From NCBI RefSeq assembly GCF_000381025.1, contig NZ_KB905821.1, forward strand, positions 62,001-126,000: DNA of 64,000 nt. The letters run 5' to 3'. Positions 9,082 to 17,980 of the stretch are shown one piece after another. The stretch is from Streptomyces sulphureus DSM 40104. Lineage in GTDB: Bacteria; Actinomycetota; Actinomycetes; Streptomycetales; Streptomycetaceae. The notes under the pieces were generated by a model that saw only the letters and a program-made list of their open reading frames with translations, was not told the origin of the DNA and did not search any database. The position numbers were made by a program, and so were the translations under genes. Position 1 is the first letter of the stretch. Every line of letters starts with the position of its first letter.

Positions 9082-9155
9082 CTGAGCGATGCTAACCAAT
9101 TCACCGCAGAAATCATCGCTGTTGCTTTCGGTTGGCCCCATGCAGAGTGAAGGCC

Positions 9156-10091
9156 ATGGCAGTTGACGAGCTCGACGGCGACGCAACCATCCCCCGACCC
9201 GGGTTCCTCGCCCGGCGCAACCCCGTACCCCTCGCCGTCGCCGGCTCGCTCTGCATCGCGGCGCCCGCGGGCTTCGTCAAGCTCTCGGGTGTCGACGGCG
9301 GCACCGCGGCCGTGCTGCGCTGCGCGCTCGCGCTGCTCGTCCTCCTGCCGCTGACGCTGCTGGAACGCCGCCGCCACGGTCCGCGCCCGCGCCGGCTGCG
9401 CCTCCTCGACCTCGCGGCCGGCGGGCTGCTCGGGGTCGACTTCGTCCTCTGGGGCGAGGCGATATCCCGGGTCGGCGCCTCCATCACGAGCGTGCTCCTC
9501 AACATGCAGGTCGTCGTCTTCCCGCTGCTGGCGCTGGTGTTCACCCGTACGAGACCGAGCGGCCGGTACTGGCGCACCGTCCCCGTGCTGCTCCTCGGCG
9601 TGGCACTCGCCGGCGGCGCGCTCGGCAGCTCCGAGCCGGGGAGCGACCCGGTCCGCGGCGCCGTCTACGGCACCCTCGCCGGGTGCGCCTTCGCCGGGTA
9701 CCTCTTCCTCACCCGGCTCGCAGGCGGCCGCACCCCGCACGCCGTGCACCCCGTCTGCACCTCGACGACGGGTGCGCTGCTCACCTCCGCCGTCCTCGGC
9801 GCGGCGTGGACGGGGGTCGAACCGGCTCCCGGCTGGGGCCCGTTGGGCTGGCTGGCGGGGGCTGCGCTCCTCGGCCAGGTGCTCGCCTGGATGCTCATCG
9901 GCCAGGCTCTGCCCCGCCTCTCGGCAGCCACGGGCTCCGCGCTCCTCGTCCTCCAGCCGGTCGCCGCAATCGTCTTCGGCCTCTTCCTCGACGAACGGCC
10001 CACCTGGACGCAGTGGGCGGGAAGCGCACTGGTGCTCCTCGGCGTCTGGTACGCGAGCAGAGCGGAACGGGAGGCGACTCCGACCGGCTGA
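9156..10091 (+). CDS. EamA/DMT-family membrane transporter
   Basis: 311 residues with about ten hydrophobic segments arranged as two EamA repeats (about 20-150 and 165-305). The second repeat ends in the typical PVAAIVFGLFLDERPTWTQW. Members of this drug/metabolite transporter superfamily export amino acids or other small metabolites; the substrate cannot be read here. ATG at 9156 lies just after GTGAAGG. An in-frame TTG at 9132 is less likely. It is divergent from the LysR gene. Its 3' end abuts the remnant of an FAD oxidoreductase gene on the other strand. Confidence 0.85.
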   Translation: MAVDELDGDATIPRPGFLARRNPVPLAVAGSLCIAAPAGFVKLSGVDGGTAAVLRCALALLVLLPLTLLERRRHGPRPRRLRLLDLAAGGLLGVDFVLWGEAISRVGASITSVLLNMQVVVFPLLALVFTRTRPSGRYWRTVPVLLLGVALAGGALGSSEPGSDPVRGAVYGTLAGCAFAGYLFLTRLAGGRTPHAVHPVCTSTTGALLTSAVLGAAWTGVEPAPGWGPLGWLAGAALLGQVLAWMLIGQALPRLSAATGSALLVLQPVAAIVFGLFLDERPTWTQWAGSALVLLGVWYASRAEREATPTG

Positions 10092-10097
10092 CGAGGA

Positions 10098-10354
10098 GGC
10101 CCGTCGGGCGCGGACCGCCTCGGTCGGCACCCTCCACCGCGCCGTGCCCTGTGCGCTGCACGGCGAGCGGCAGTCCGGTGCGGCGCGCGTACTCCACCAC
10201 GGCGGCGACCTGCCGGGGGTCGGAGGGCAGCGCGCTCAACTCGGGCCGGTACGGACGCGCGAGCTGGAAACCGGCCCGGCGCTCGTCGTACGCGTCCCGG
10301 GCGCCCCGCGACGTCTGCGAGCCCGGGAGTGTGCTTCTCGGTGTGGTCGGGCAT
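10098..10354 (-). pseudogene. 5' remnant of an FAD-linked (PCMH-type) oxidoreductase
   Basis: An ATG at 10354 with GAGGAA six bases upstream looks like a real start, but the frame is lost after about 12 codons. In the shifted frame the sequence continues DAYDERRAGFQLARPYRPE, then AAVVEYARRTGLPLAVQ and TGHG. This is the N-terminal FAD-binding pattern of BBE-like oxygen-dependent oxidoreductases, which are normally about 450 residues. The similarity stops just after TGHG, where the sequence reaches the end of the EamA gene. The rest of the gene is gone, so this is a frameshifted and truncated relic. Confidence 0.65.
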
Positions 10355-10449
10355 GGCTGTTCCTCACGGGGGGAGCGGTCCGCACACCGTAAAGGCCGTC
10401 GCCGCACGAGACTCACCGTCCGGGAGTCCGCACCCGACGCCTCGCACTC

Positions 10450-11451
10450 TTAACGCGGCACCACCGTGAGCCGCACGGTCGGCTCCCGCTCCAGTGCCGA
10501 CGCCAACGCCGCACGTATCGCCGCGACTTGCTGCTCCCCTTGCTCGCGCAGCTCCTTCGGTGTCACGCGGAGCAGCGCCACGCCGATCCGCTCCAGCAGC
10601 TCCCGCTTGCCCAACGGTTCGACGCGGACCACGGGCCCCGCAACTCCGTGCGGCAGCCCGGACTCGACCTCGAAGGCGACGGCGTGGTCCGGCCAGTACG
10701 CATCGACCCCGCCGAGCAACGCACCGCCGGGCAGCCGGAGCTCGACGTTCCAACACGGGTCGGGCAGGCCCTCCTCCCGGACGAGGGCGTAGAGCCTCCC
10801 TTCGGCGAGCGCCCGCCCCTCCGCGAGGAACGCGCCGACCGCCTCCGCCACCCGCGGCAACGCCAGCGCCCGCACGGCCCCCAACTCCCGCACCAGTTCC
10901 CGCTCGTCGCAGTGCCCGCCCCGCACCGCCTCGACGAGGAGCCGCCGCACCACGGCCCGATCGGCGAGCTGCCCGACGGCGTCCGCGAGCGCCCTGGCGA
11001 CAGGCGCGAGCGGGAGCCCGGCGAGGAGCACGGGCTCCGGGGGCTGCGGGCAGCGGACGACCCGCGCTCCCGACGTCGAGCGGACTGCGGGGGCCCCGTG
11101 GACGAGGACGTCGACGGAGTCGAGGGCGCGCAGGGTGGGCGAGGAGGAGAAGCCGTACACGGCGAGCGCGGCGAGGCCGGTGATCATCGGTCTTGGCGCG
11201 GCGGCGTGTTCGCCGGCGGGTCCTGCGGCGTAGAGGAGGGCGGCACGGAGCCGGTCCTCACTGGTGGGCTCCCCGTTGTGCAGCAGATGGACGCCGGGGA
11301 GCAAGGTGCGCCAGCCGCCGCCGGGGCGGCAGCGCGCTTCTGCCTCGGCAGGGGTGACGCCGTGGACACGGAGGTCCTCGGTTGTCATCACCCGGCGCAT
11401 CGGCGGCAGTTGCCCGGGCAGGCGCGGCGTGAGCGGGGCGTGAGGCGTCAT
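10450..11451 (-). CDS. hypothetical protein, AbiEi/DUF559-like architecture
   Basis: About 333 residues. The N-terminal third (TTEDLRVHGVTPAEAEARC, then GGWRTLLPGVHLL) resembles the winged-helix region of AbiEi-type antitoxin proteins. The C-terminal part (GGVDAYWPDHAVAFEVESG) resembles a DUF559/Vsr-like nuclease fold with a D-x(n)-E-V-E motif. Such proteins are common, variable and uncharacterised in Streptomyces. No partner AbiEii-like toxin gene is adjacent, so a toxin-antitoxin role is not supported. Possible starts are ATG at 11451, 11400 or 11388; none has a clear ribosome-binding site. Confidence 0.65.
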   Translation of the reverse strand: MTPHAPLTPRLPGQLPPMRRVMTTEDLRVHGVTPAEAEARCRPGGGWRTLLPGVHLLHNGEPTSEDRLRAALLYAAGPAGEHAAAPRPMITGLAALAVYGFSSSPTLRALDSVDVLVHGAPAVRSTSGARVVRCPQPPEPVLLAGLPLAPVARALADAVGQLADRAVVRRLLVEAVRGGHCDERELVRELGAVRALALPRVAEAVGAFLAEGRALAEGRLYALVREEGLPDPCWNVELRLPGGALLGGVDAYWPDHAVAFEVESGLPHGVAGPVVRVEPLGKRELLERIGVALLRVTPKELREQGEQQVAAIRAALASALEREPTVRLTVVPR

Positions 11452-11563
11452 GCACCGGCGATTCCCCGCAGTGGCGCCGCCGAACTGCCTTGCCGCGGCT
11501 GTGACAAGGCTGTCGCACTACCGCGACGGCACCGTTCTCGACGGCACCGTCACGCGCGCGGGA

Positions 11564-11803
11564 TCAGTTGTCCTTCTTGCCCGTCTTCTCACCGGCGACG
11601 ACGAGCCCGGAGATCACGAGGAAGAGGAGGACGGGCAGACCGACGTAGAGACCGAGGGTCTGGGCCACGCTGAGGCCGCTGCCGGGGTCGTCTCCGTCGT
11701 CGCGAACAAGCGCGAACGCGGGGGACGACAGCAGCGTCATCAGCGCTGTGCCCGCGGTGACGGTACCGGCGCGCAGGGCGTTCTTCTTGACCTTGTTGCT
11801 CAC
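11564..11803 (-). CDS. small membrane-anchored/secreted protein, conserved in Streptomyces
   Basis: 79 residues from GTG at 11803. The basic N-terminus VSNKVKKNALR is followed by a hydrophobic signal-like stretch ending SSPAFA. A short acidic segment (RDDGDDPGSG) precedes one strong transmembrane helix (about 48-70) and a basic tail KTGKKDN. I recognise the pattern as a short conserved actinomycete membrane protein of unknown function. The start is set by this N-terminus, since upstream in-frame sequence is low-complexity. It is monocistronic as far as can be seen. Confidence 0.75.
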   Translation of the reverse strand: MSNKVKKNALRAGTVTAGTALMTLLSSPAFALVRDDGDDPGSGLSVAQTLGLYVGLPVLLFLVISGLVVAGEKTGKKDN

Positions 11804-12064
11804 GGGAGCCAATCTAACCGACGCTTTCGGGCGCTGCGCGGCGGGGTCGGCGCCGCCCGGCGGCCCGTACCCGCACGGCACGCCGCGGGTCGCCCCGAAC
11901 CGGCAAGCGCAGGGCCGACGTTGCCCGCCGGGCCGGGGAGCCTGCCGCGCTCGCGGGCAGCGGCGGGCCACCCCCAGCACCCGGGCGGTGCGCACCACAC
12001 GGGCCACGTCACCTGCGGGGCGGGCGGCCTGTGTGCGCGTGGGTGAAGTCGTCGCGGCGGGGCG

Positions 12065-12343
12065 TCAGATGTCAGCGGGCTCCGTGGCGAAAGCCGCGCC
12101 GGTCGGCTCGCTGGTGAGGGGCGGCTCGGCGAGCGGCGGTTCGCTGGTCAGCGGGGTGGCGTCGGCGAGCGGCGGTTCACTGGTGAGGGGGGCGTCGAGG
12201 TAGTCGCACGTGCACGAGCCGTCCAGTCCGGCGTCGAGGTCGGCGACGGCGGAGAGGTCTACCGGCTCGTGCACCGGTTTGGAGAGGGCACGCTGCTGCG
12301 GGAGCGGGGCGGTGGAGACGAGGAGTTCGGCGGACGCGGCCAC
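12065..12343 (-). CDS. small unrecognised protein with CxC motif and repeat tail
   Basis: 92 residues from GTG at 12343, which has GGAGG at ideal distance upstream. That is the strongest argument that this is a real gene. The first half (MAASAELLVSTAPLPQQ...) is unremarkable. The middle has SCTCDYLDAP. The last third is a run of LTSEPPLA-type units (three or four copies, diverging), acidic and proline-rich, mirrored by DNA-level repeats at about 12100-12190. There is no signal peptide or membrane segment. I do not recognise a family. No modification enzyme lies nearby that would support a RiPP precursor. Confidence 0.55.
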   Translation of the reverse strand: MAASAELLVSTAPLPQQRALSKPVHEPVDLSAVADLDAGLDGSCTCDYLDAPLTSEPPLADATPLTSEPPLAEPPLTSEPTGAAFATEPADI

Positions 12344-12767
12344 GCGGGGCCTCCGTTCGTTGCGACGGCTCCGTCGGGAGCGTCGGATCTCGTTTTCGGA
12401 TGGTCAGGGGGTGCCTTACCCAGTCGCGTCGAGAGCAGACGTGATCGGCGGCGGAACGTGGCCCAGGTCACGCATGGCTCACCGGCGATTTGCCGGTGAA
12501 GCACGGGAGACCGGCGGACAACGGAGCCCCACGGCGGCCTGCTTCCTCACAATTTGCCGTGGGCACGAGGCTTATCGACCCTGCGTACACGACTGGACAC
12601 CCATCGTGACACCCTGCGGGTGGACACGGGCTGTGCCGCGCATCTCCGGTCCGCCACAACAACGGGTAGTTCGGCCACCCGCGTTGACACCCGACTCGCG
12701 CGCGGTGGTGGGCTCACCGCCCGATCCGGCGGGGGCGCGGTGGTGCGGAAAGAGAGGGGAGGACGCG
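12344..12767. other. intergenic region upstream of the GH84 gene
   Basis: 424 bp without a convincing gene. It contains two perfect inverted repeats: an 8-bp stem with 5-base loop (12479-12499, core ACCGGC/GCCGGT) and an 8-bp pair (CCCACGGC at 12528-12535, GCCGTGGG at 12556-12563). It should hold the promoters of the divergent small gene and the hexosaminidase. In-frame codons of the GH84 frame extend through here but lack protein-like composition. Confidence 0.5.
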
Positions 12768-15700
12768 GTGAGCGCAGCAACGGAGGACGAGGCGCCCGAG
12801 CGCGTTCCCGCCGGACGCAACCGGCGCATTCGCAGCGCACCGCGCGTACGCACCCGCGCGGCCGCGGCGCATGCGGCACGCAACGCGCCGTACCGCGGCG
12901 GCCGGCAGAGGGCGGCTGCCGCCGTGCTCTCCGCCGTCTTCCTCTGCGGCCTTCTCGGCCAGACCGTGCACGCGGCACCCTCTCCTCAGCCGCAGTCGCC
13001 CCCGACGGGCGGCGAGGAGAAGCAGGCGGCAAGGGACGAGCTCCCCGACGTCTTCCCCCGGCCCCAGAGCATCCGCGCGCAGGACGGCTTCGTGCCCGTC
13101 AGCGGCACCGCGCTCCTCGTCGCCGACGAGGACGCCGATCCCCACGCCGTCGACGCGGTGCGCAAGGTGCTCCGCGAGGCCGGCGCCGAGACGCTCGTCG
13201 AACTGGCGCCGGACGACGCACTGCCGACCAGCGGCACCGTGGTGCGACTCGGCGCCGACTCCGCACGCAAGGCGCTCGCCTCCCTGCGCGCGCCGGACAC
13301 CCGCGCCCTCCCTTCGGGCGGTTACCGCCTCGCCGTCGGCGAAGTCGGAGAACGTCCGACCGTCGCGCTCGACGGGGCAGGAGCCGACGGCCTCTTCCAC
13401 GGTGCGCAGACCCTCCGGCAGCTCCTCACCAGCGGCCCCGACGACGCACGCGGCTTCCCCGGCGCCGTCGCGCGGGACTGGCCGACGACCGCGGTCCGCG
13501 GTTCAGCCGAGGCGTTCTACGGCAACCCGTGGACGCACGAGGAACGCCTCGACCACGTCGACTTCCTCGGCCGCACCAAACAGAACCGCTTCCTCTACGC
13601 CTCGGGCGACGACCCGTACCGCAAGGCCGCCCAGTGGCGCGCCCCCTACCCGCAGGCCCGGCGCGCCGAGTTCCGCCGGCTCGCCGACCGGGCCCGACGC
13701 AACCACGTCGTCCTCGGCTGGGCGGTCTCGCCCGGGCAAAGCCTCTGCTTCTCCTCCGACGACGACCGCAAAGCGCTCCTGAAAAAGCTGGACGCGATGC
13801 GCGCACTGGGAGTCGAAGCCTTCCAACTTCGGTTCGAGGACGTCAGCTACAGCGAGTGGCACTGCGACGACGACGCGGACGCGTACGGCTCGGGCCCCGA
13901 AGCGGCGGCCAGGGCGCAGGCAGAACTAGCCGACGACGTGGCGGAGCACCTTCGCCAACGCCGCCCCGAGGCGCCCGCGCTCTCGGTGATGCCGACCGAG
14001 TACTACCAGGAGGGCGCGACGGCGTACCGCACCGAGCTCGCCGACAAGCTCGACCGGAGCGTCGAGATCGCCTGGACCGGCGTCGGCGTCGTCCCCCGCA
14101 CCATCACCGGGTCCCAACTCGCCACCACACGCGCGGCGCTGGGCCGCCATCCCGTCGTGACGATGGACGACTACCCGGTGAACGACTGGGCGAGGGACCG
14201 CATCTTCCTCGGCCCCTACACCGGCAGGGACCCGGCCGTCGCCTCCGGTTCGGCCGCACTGCTCAGCAACGCGATGGAGCAGCCCCGCGCCTCCCGCATC
14301 CCCCTCTTCACCGCCGCCGACTTCGCCTGGAACCCCCGCGCCTACCGCGCGGACGACTCCTGGCGGGCCGCGATCGACGCCGCCGCCGGGGGCCCGGGCG
14401 CCGACACGCGCGCCCGCGCCGCGGTGCGCTCCCTCGCGCGCAACGACGCCTCGTCCGAGCTCGGTACCCCCGAGTCGGCGCACCTCGCGCCGCTCGTCGC
14501 CGAGCTGAAGCGCGCGTACCGCCACGGCGATCAGCACGCGCTCGAGAAGACGGGGACCCGCCTGCGCCAGGAGTTCGGCACGATGCACGCGGCCCCCGGC
14601 CACGTCCCCGAGAAGCTCGCCGACGAGGTCGCGCCCTGGCTGCGCCAGCTCGCGCGGTACGGGGAGGCGGGCGAGGCGGCCGTGCGGATACTGCGGGCGC
14701 AGGCGGCGGGGGACGGCGAGCGTGCCTGGCAGGCGCAGTTGGAGCTGCGCAGGCTCCGCGACGGGACGGCCGGCAGCGAGGTCACCGTCGGCAAGGGCGT
14801 GCTGAAGGAGCTCCTCGACGAGGTGCTCGTCCTCGGCGAGGAGTGGGCGGGTGCCGCCGGGAAGAAGCGCGCCCCGGAGGGGCTCTCCGCGCACGGCGGC
14901 CCGGCCGCACGCCCCGGCTCCCCGCTCTCCGCCGCCGTCGACGGCGACCCGGCCACCGCCTACCGCGCCTCGGGCGCCCCCACCACCGCGTACTTCACCA
15001 CCCGCGTCCCGCCGACGCTCGTCCCGCCTTCCGATCGGCAGGACGGCGCGGAGCGCGAGGCCCTCATGGTGGAGCTGCCGAAGGCGCGCGCCCTCTCCGC
15101 CGTCACCGTGCAGACGGGACCGCGCTCGGGGACCCGCGCCGAGGCGCAGGCGAGGGTCGTGGGCGAGGGATGGAAGCGGCTCGGCACCCTCGCCGACAGC
15201 GGCTGGACGCAGCTACGGGGCCGGGGCGTTCGGGCCGACGCGCTCCGGCTCGTCTGGTCCCGCGAGTCGTCGGCACCCGTCGTCCACGACATCACGCCGT
15301 GGTACGCGGACGCGCCCGGCGCCTCGCTCTCGCTCCCGCGCAGCGAGGCCGACGCGGCAGCCGGAGGCGGCGCCACCCGCGTCTCGGCAGAGCTCACGGG
15401 CAACAGGCCGGGCGACGTCACGGGCAAGCTCCGCGCCGAGGCGCCGAAGGGGATCGCGGTGCGGACCCCGAAGGAATCGACGGTACGCCGGGGCAGCACG
15501 ATCGAGGTCCCGCTGGAGATCTCCGCCGACGCCTCCGTCGGCACGGGCACCCACCGCATCCCGCTCGCCTTCGGCCGGGAGCGCCGCACGCTGACGCTCC
15601 GCACCTTCCCCGAGTCGGCGGGCCCCGACCTCGCCGCCGGCGCCGAGGCCCGCTCCTCGGCGAACGAGACCGACGGCTTCCCCGCCTCCGCGCTCACCGA

Positions 15701-16034
15701 CGGCAAGCGCGGGACCCGGTGGTCCTCCCCGGCCGAGGACGGCGCCTGGGTCCAGGTGACGCTCGAGAAGCCGGCGCGGATCGCCCGAGCCGTGCTCCAC
15801 TGGCAGGACGCGCACGCCGAGCGGTACCGCGTACGGGTCTCCCCCGACGGCAAGCGCTGGCACACGGCCGCGACGGTCCGCGGCAGCGAGGGCGGCAAGG
15901 AGCAGGTCCGCATGGACGCGCCCGCCGACACCCGCTACGTCCGCATCCAGGGCGACGAGCGGGCCACGGAGTTCGGCTACTCGCTCTGGTCGCTGAGGCT
16001 CTACGCGGCGGCTGCTCCGGAGCGGAGGGACTGA
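12768..16034 (+). CDS. secreted multidomain beta-N-acetylglucosaminidase (GH84, hyaluronidase/O-GlcNAcase family)
   Basis: 1088 residues from GTG at 12768 (GGGGAGG upstream). There is a long basic N-region and a signal peptide ending near VHA-AP (about 69). A GH20b-like N-domain (about 90-225) is followed by the NAGidase catalytic barrel (about 235-520) with TEYYQ and WTGVGVVPRTITG. A helical linker, a discoidin-like segment (about 700-830), a NEW3/NPCBM-associated Ig-like domain and a C-terminal F5/8 type C domain (about 955-1085) complete it. The position of the usual GH84 catalytic Asp-Asp pair reads E357-D358 (RFEDVSY). It should release GlcNAc from extracellular glycans or glycoproteins. 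Location near the csn locus fits amino-sugar scavenging, but they are separate transcription units. Confidence 0.88.
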   Translation: MSAATEDEAPERVPAGRNRRIRSAPRVRTRAAAAHAARNAPYRGGRQRAAAAVLSAVFLCGLLGQTVHAAPSPQPQSPPTGGEEKQAARDELPDVFPRPQSIRAQDGFVPVSGTALLVADEDADPHAVDAVRKVLREAGAETLVELAPDDALPTSGTVVRLGADSARKALASLRAPDTRALPSGGYRLAVGEVGERPTVALDGAGADGLFHGAQTLRQLLTSGPDDARGFPGAVARDWPTTAVRGSAEAFYGNPWTHEERLDHVDFLGRTKQNRFLYASGDDPYRKAAQWRAPYPQARRAEFRRLADRARRNHVVLGWAVSPGQSLCFSSDDDRKALLKKLDAMRALGVEAFQLRFEDVSYSEWHCDDDADAYGSGPEAAARAQAELADDVAEHLRQRRPEAPALSVMPTEYYQEGATAYRTELADKLDRSVEIAWTGVGVVPRTITGSQLATTRAALGRHPVVTMDDYPVNDWARDRIFLGPYTGRDPAVASGSAALLSNAMEQPRASRIPLFTAADFAWNPRAYRADDSWRAAIDAAAGGPGADTRARAAVRSLARNDASSELGTPESAHLAPLVAELKRAYRHGDQHALEKTGTRLRQEFGTMHAAPGHVPEKLADEVAPWLRQLARYGEAGEAAVRILRAQAAGDGERAWQAQLELRRLRDGTAGSEVTVGKGVLKELLDEVLVLGEEWAGAAGKKRAPEGLSAHGGPAARPGSPLSAAVDGDPATAYRASGAPTTAYFTTRVPPTLVPPSDRQDGAEREALMVELPKARALSAVTVQTGPRSGTRAEAQARVVGEGWKRLGTLADSGWTQLRGRGVRADALRLVWSRESSAPVVHDITPWYADAPGASLSLPRSEADAAAGGGATRVSAELTGNRPGDVTGKLRAEAPKGIAVRTPKESTVRRGSTIEVPLEISADASVGTGTHRIPLAFGRERRTLTLRTFPESAGPDLAAGAEARSSANETDGFPASALTDGKRGTRWSSPAEDGAWVQVTLEKPARIARAVLHWQDAHAERYRVRVSPDGKRWHTAATVRGSEGGKEQVRMDAPADTRYVRIQGDERATEFGYSLWSLRLYAAAAPERRD

Positions 16035-16067
16035 CCCGAGAGCCCAACCTCGGTGACCCGCGGCCCG

Positions 16068-16104
16068 GTTCGGGCCGGCCGCGGTGCGCGCAGCCGGCCC
16101 GAAC
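16068..16104. terminator. strong hairpin between convergent GH84 and HNH genes
   Basis: Perfect 12-bp stem: GTTCGGGCCGGC (16068-16079) with GCCGGCCCGAAC (16093-16104), 13-base loop. It lies in the 87-bp gap between two convergent genes and probably terminates both. Confidence 0.75.
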
Positions 16105-16121
16105 ACGACGAAGCCCGGGTC

Positions 16122-16661
16122 TCAGACAGAGGATCTGCCCTCGATCCGGGCCAGGTCGTCGTCGGCGCCGTACGGCTGGAGGTACGGCAGCCACTGCGGA
16201 TCGCGATGGCCCGTGCCGATGATCCGCCAGGCCAGGCCGGAGGGTGGCGCGGGTTGGTGGCGCAGCCGCCAGCCGAGCTCCCCGACATGGCGGTCCGCTT
16301 TGACGTGGTTGCAGCGGCGGCAGGCGGCGACGACGTTCTCCCAGGCGTGGACGCCGCCCCGACTGCGCGGGATGACGTGGTCGACGCTGGTTGCGACGCC
16401 ACCGCAGTAGGCGCACCGGCCGCCGTCGCGGGCGAAGAGCGCCCGGCGGGTGAGCGGGACGGCGCCCCGGAAAGGGACTCGGACGAAGCGCTTGAGACGG
16501 ACCACGCTGGGCGCGGGTATGACGGTGGTTGCGCTGTGCATCAGGGCGCCGGAGTCCTCAAGGCTCACGGCTTTGCCGTTGAGTACGAGGATGAGCGCGC
16601 GGCGGAGCGGTACGACGCCGAGCGGCTCGTACGACGCGTTGAGGACCAGGACATGCGGCAC
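16122..16661 (-). CDS. HNH endonuclease
   Basis: 179 residues from GTG at 16661, with AAGGAGG at ideal spacing. An N-terminal segment (PHVLVLNASYEPLGVVPL) precedes the HNH site. Zinc-binding CAYC and CRRC (CxxC pairs) flank the catalytic strand SVDHVIPRSRGG and ENVVAACRRCNH. The C-terminus (GLAWRIIGTGHRDPQWLP) is strongly conserved in actinomycetes. It belongs to the widespread stand-alone HNH family of unknown physiological role. A longer open frame continues upstream to 18002 but runs antisense through the MscS gene and is spurious. Confidence 0.9.
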   Translation of the reverse strand: MPHVLVLNASYEPLGVVPLRRALILVLNGKAVSLEDSGALMHSATTVIPAPSVVRLKRFVRVPFRGAVPLTRRALFARDGGRCAYCGGVATSVDHVIPRSRGGVHAWENVVAACRRCNHVKADRHVGELGWRLRHQPAPPSGLAWRIIGTGHRDPQWLPYLQPYGADDDLARIEGRSSV

Positions 16662-16956
16662 GGTGCCTCCTTGTACGTCTGCGGCGCGTGGCTCGCGCCG
16701 GGACGATCTCCCCTCAGTGTGTCCCCGCTCCCGGCGACTTCGCCACCACGACCGCGGAACGCACCTGGCGTGTTTTGCACCACAGCCGGCGCTGTCCGCC
16801 CGCGAAGCCGCGGACTGCCGACGGAGCGCGGGCCGTACAGAGTTCGGCTGATACTGCCTGCTGCCGGCACCGCGGCAGCAGGTGCGCCGATAGTGTGGTC
16901 GGACGCCGGAGGTTCCGTGACCGCGGCGCAGACGGACACGTCCCACCGGAGGGCCC

Positions 16957-17958
16957 GTGAACTGGCTGTACCTCACCGCTGCCCGCGCCGAGGCGGGCAC
17001 ACCGCCGCCGGGGCTCCGGGATGCGCAGGACTCGGCGAGCACGGCGGCGAGCTGGGTGGAGGAGAACTGGCAGGGCTGGCTCGCCGCCGGGCTGCGGATA
17101 GTCCTCGTCGTCGTGATCGCCGTCGTGCTGCGGTACCTCGTGCGGCGGGCGCTCACGAAACTCATAACCCGGATGAACCGCCGCTCTGAGGCGGCCGAGA
17201 GCGGCAACGCGCTGCGCGGCCTCATCGTCAACAGGGAGCGCAGGCGGCAGCGGTCCGAGGCGATCGGCTCGATCCTGCGCAGCCTCGCCTCGTTCGTGAT
17301 CCTCGGTACCGCCGCGTTGACGGTCCTCTCGGGGCTCGGCATCAACCTCGCACCGCTGCTGGCGAGCGCCGGCGTCGCGGGCGTCGCGCTCGGCTTCGGC
17401 GCGCGCAATCTCGTCACCGACCTGCTGACGGGGATGTTCATCCTGCTGGAGGACCAGTACGGCGTCGGCGACCGCGTGGACGTCGGCGAGGCCGAGGGGA
17501 CGGTGCTGGAGATCGGGCTGCGGGTGACGCAGCTTCGCGGCGAGTCGGGCGAGATCTGGTACGTACGCAACGGCGAGATCAAGCGGGTGGGCAACCTCAG
17601 CCAGGGTTGGTCGACGGCCGAGATCGACGTGCAGGTGCGCGCCGAGGAGGACTTCGAGAAGGTGCGCTCCGCGATCACGGCGGCGGGCGTGGAGATGAGC
17701 GCCGAGTCCCCGTGGGACGAGCGGCTCTGGGAGCCGGTCGAAGTCCTCGGACTCGACGAGGTGACGCTGGAGAGCATGATCATCCGGGTCTCGGTGCGGA
17801 CGATGCCGGGGCAGGCCGGCTCCGTCGGCCGCGAGTTGCGGTTCCGGATCAAGCGGGCGCTCGACAGGGCAGGCGTCGAGATCGTCGACGAGCACTCCCT
17901 GACGATCGAGCGCCACCGGGCGAGCGCCGAGTCGGGGAACGAGGAGATCCCCTTCTGA
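16957..17958 (+). CDS. MscS-family mechanosensitive ion channel
   Basis: 333 residues from GTG at 16957, with GGAGGG upstream. There are three membrane segments (about 44-64, 107-128, 135-155). The pore helix GVAGVALGFGARNLVTDLLTG is followed by the MscS beta domain (FILLEDQYGVGDRVDVG, GTVLEIGLR) and the alpha/beta C-terminal domain. It opens on membrane tension to release solutes under hypo-osmotic shock. The pore-lining helix keeps the Gly/Ala packing pattern of MscS. It is divergent from the HNH gene with about 295 bp between starts. Confidence 0.9.
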   Translation: MNWLYLTAARAEAGTPPPGLRDAQDSASTAASWVEENWQGWLAAGLRIVLVVVIAVVLRYLVRRALTKLITRMNRRSEAAESGNALRGLIVNRERRRQRSEAIGSILRSLASFVILGTAALTVLSGLGINLAPLLASAGVAGVALGFGARNLVTDLLTGMFILLEDQYGVGDRVDVGEAEGTVLEIGLRVTQLRGESGEIWYVRNGEIKRVGNLSQGWSTAEIDVQVRAEEDFEKVRSAITAAGVEMSAESPWDERLWEPVEVLGLDEVTLESMIIRVSVRTMPGQAGSVGRELRFRIKRALDRAGVEIVDEHSLTIERHRASAESGNEEIPF

Positions 17959-17980
17959 ACCGGGTCCCGACCACCGGCCA

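Noticed and set aside
10450..11451. A type IV toxin-antitoxin module built on the AbiEi-like N-terminus
   Set aside because: No AbiEii-like nucleotidyltransferase gene is adjacent on either side.
12065..12343. Reading the small CxC protein as a RiPP precursor
   Set aside because: No maturation enzyme, protease or exporter lies nearby; only the ribosome-binding site and repeats are supported.
12554..16222. A 1222-codon plus-strand frame overlapping the GH84 gene in another phase
   Set aside because: Its composition is almost entirely Arg/Pro/Gly. The true frame contains the glycosidase and F5/8C domains.
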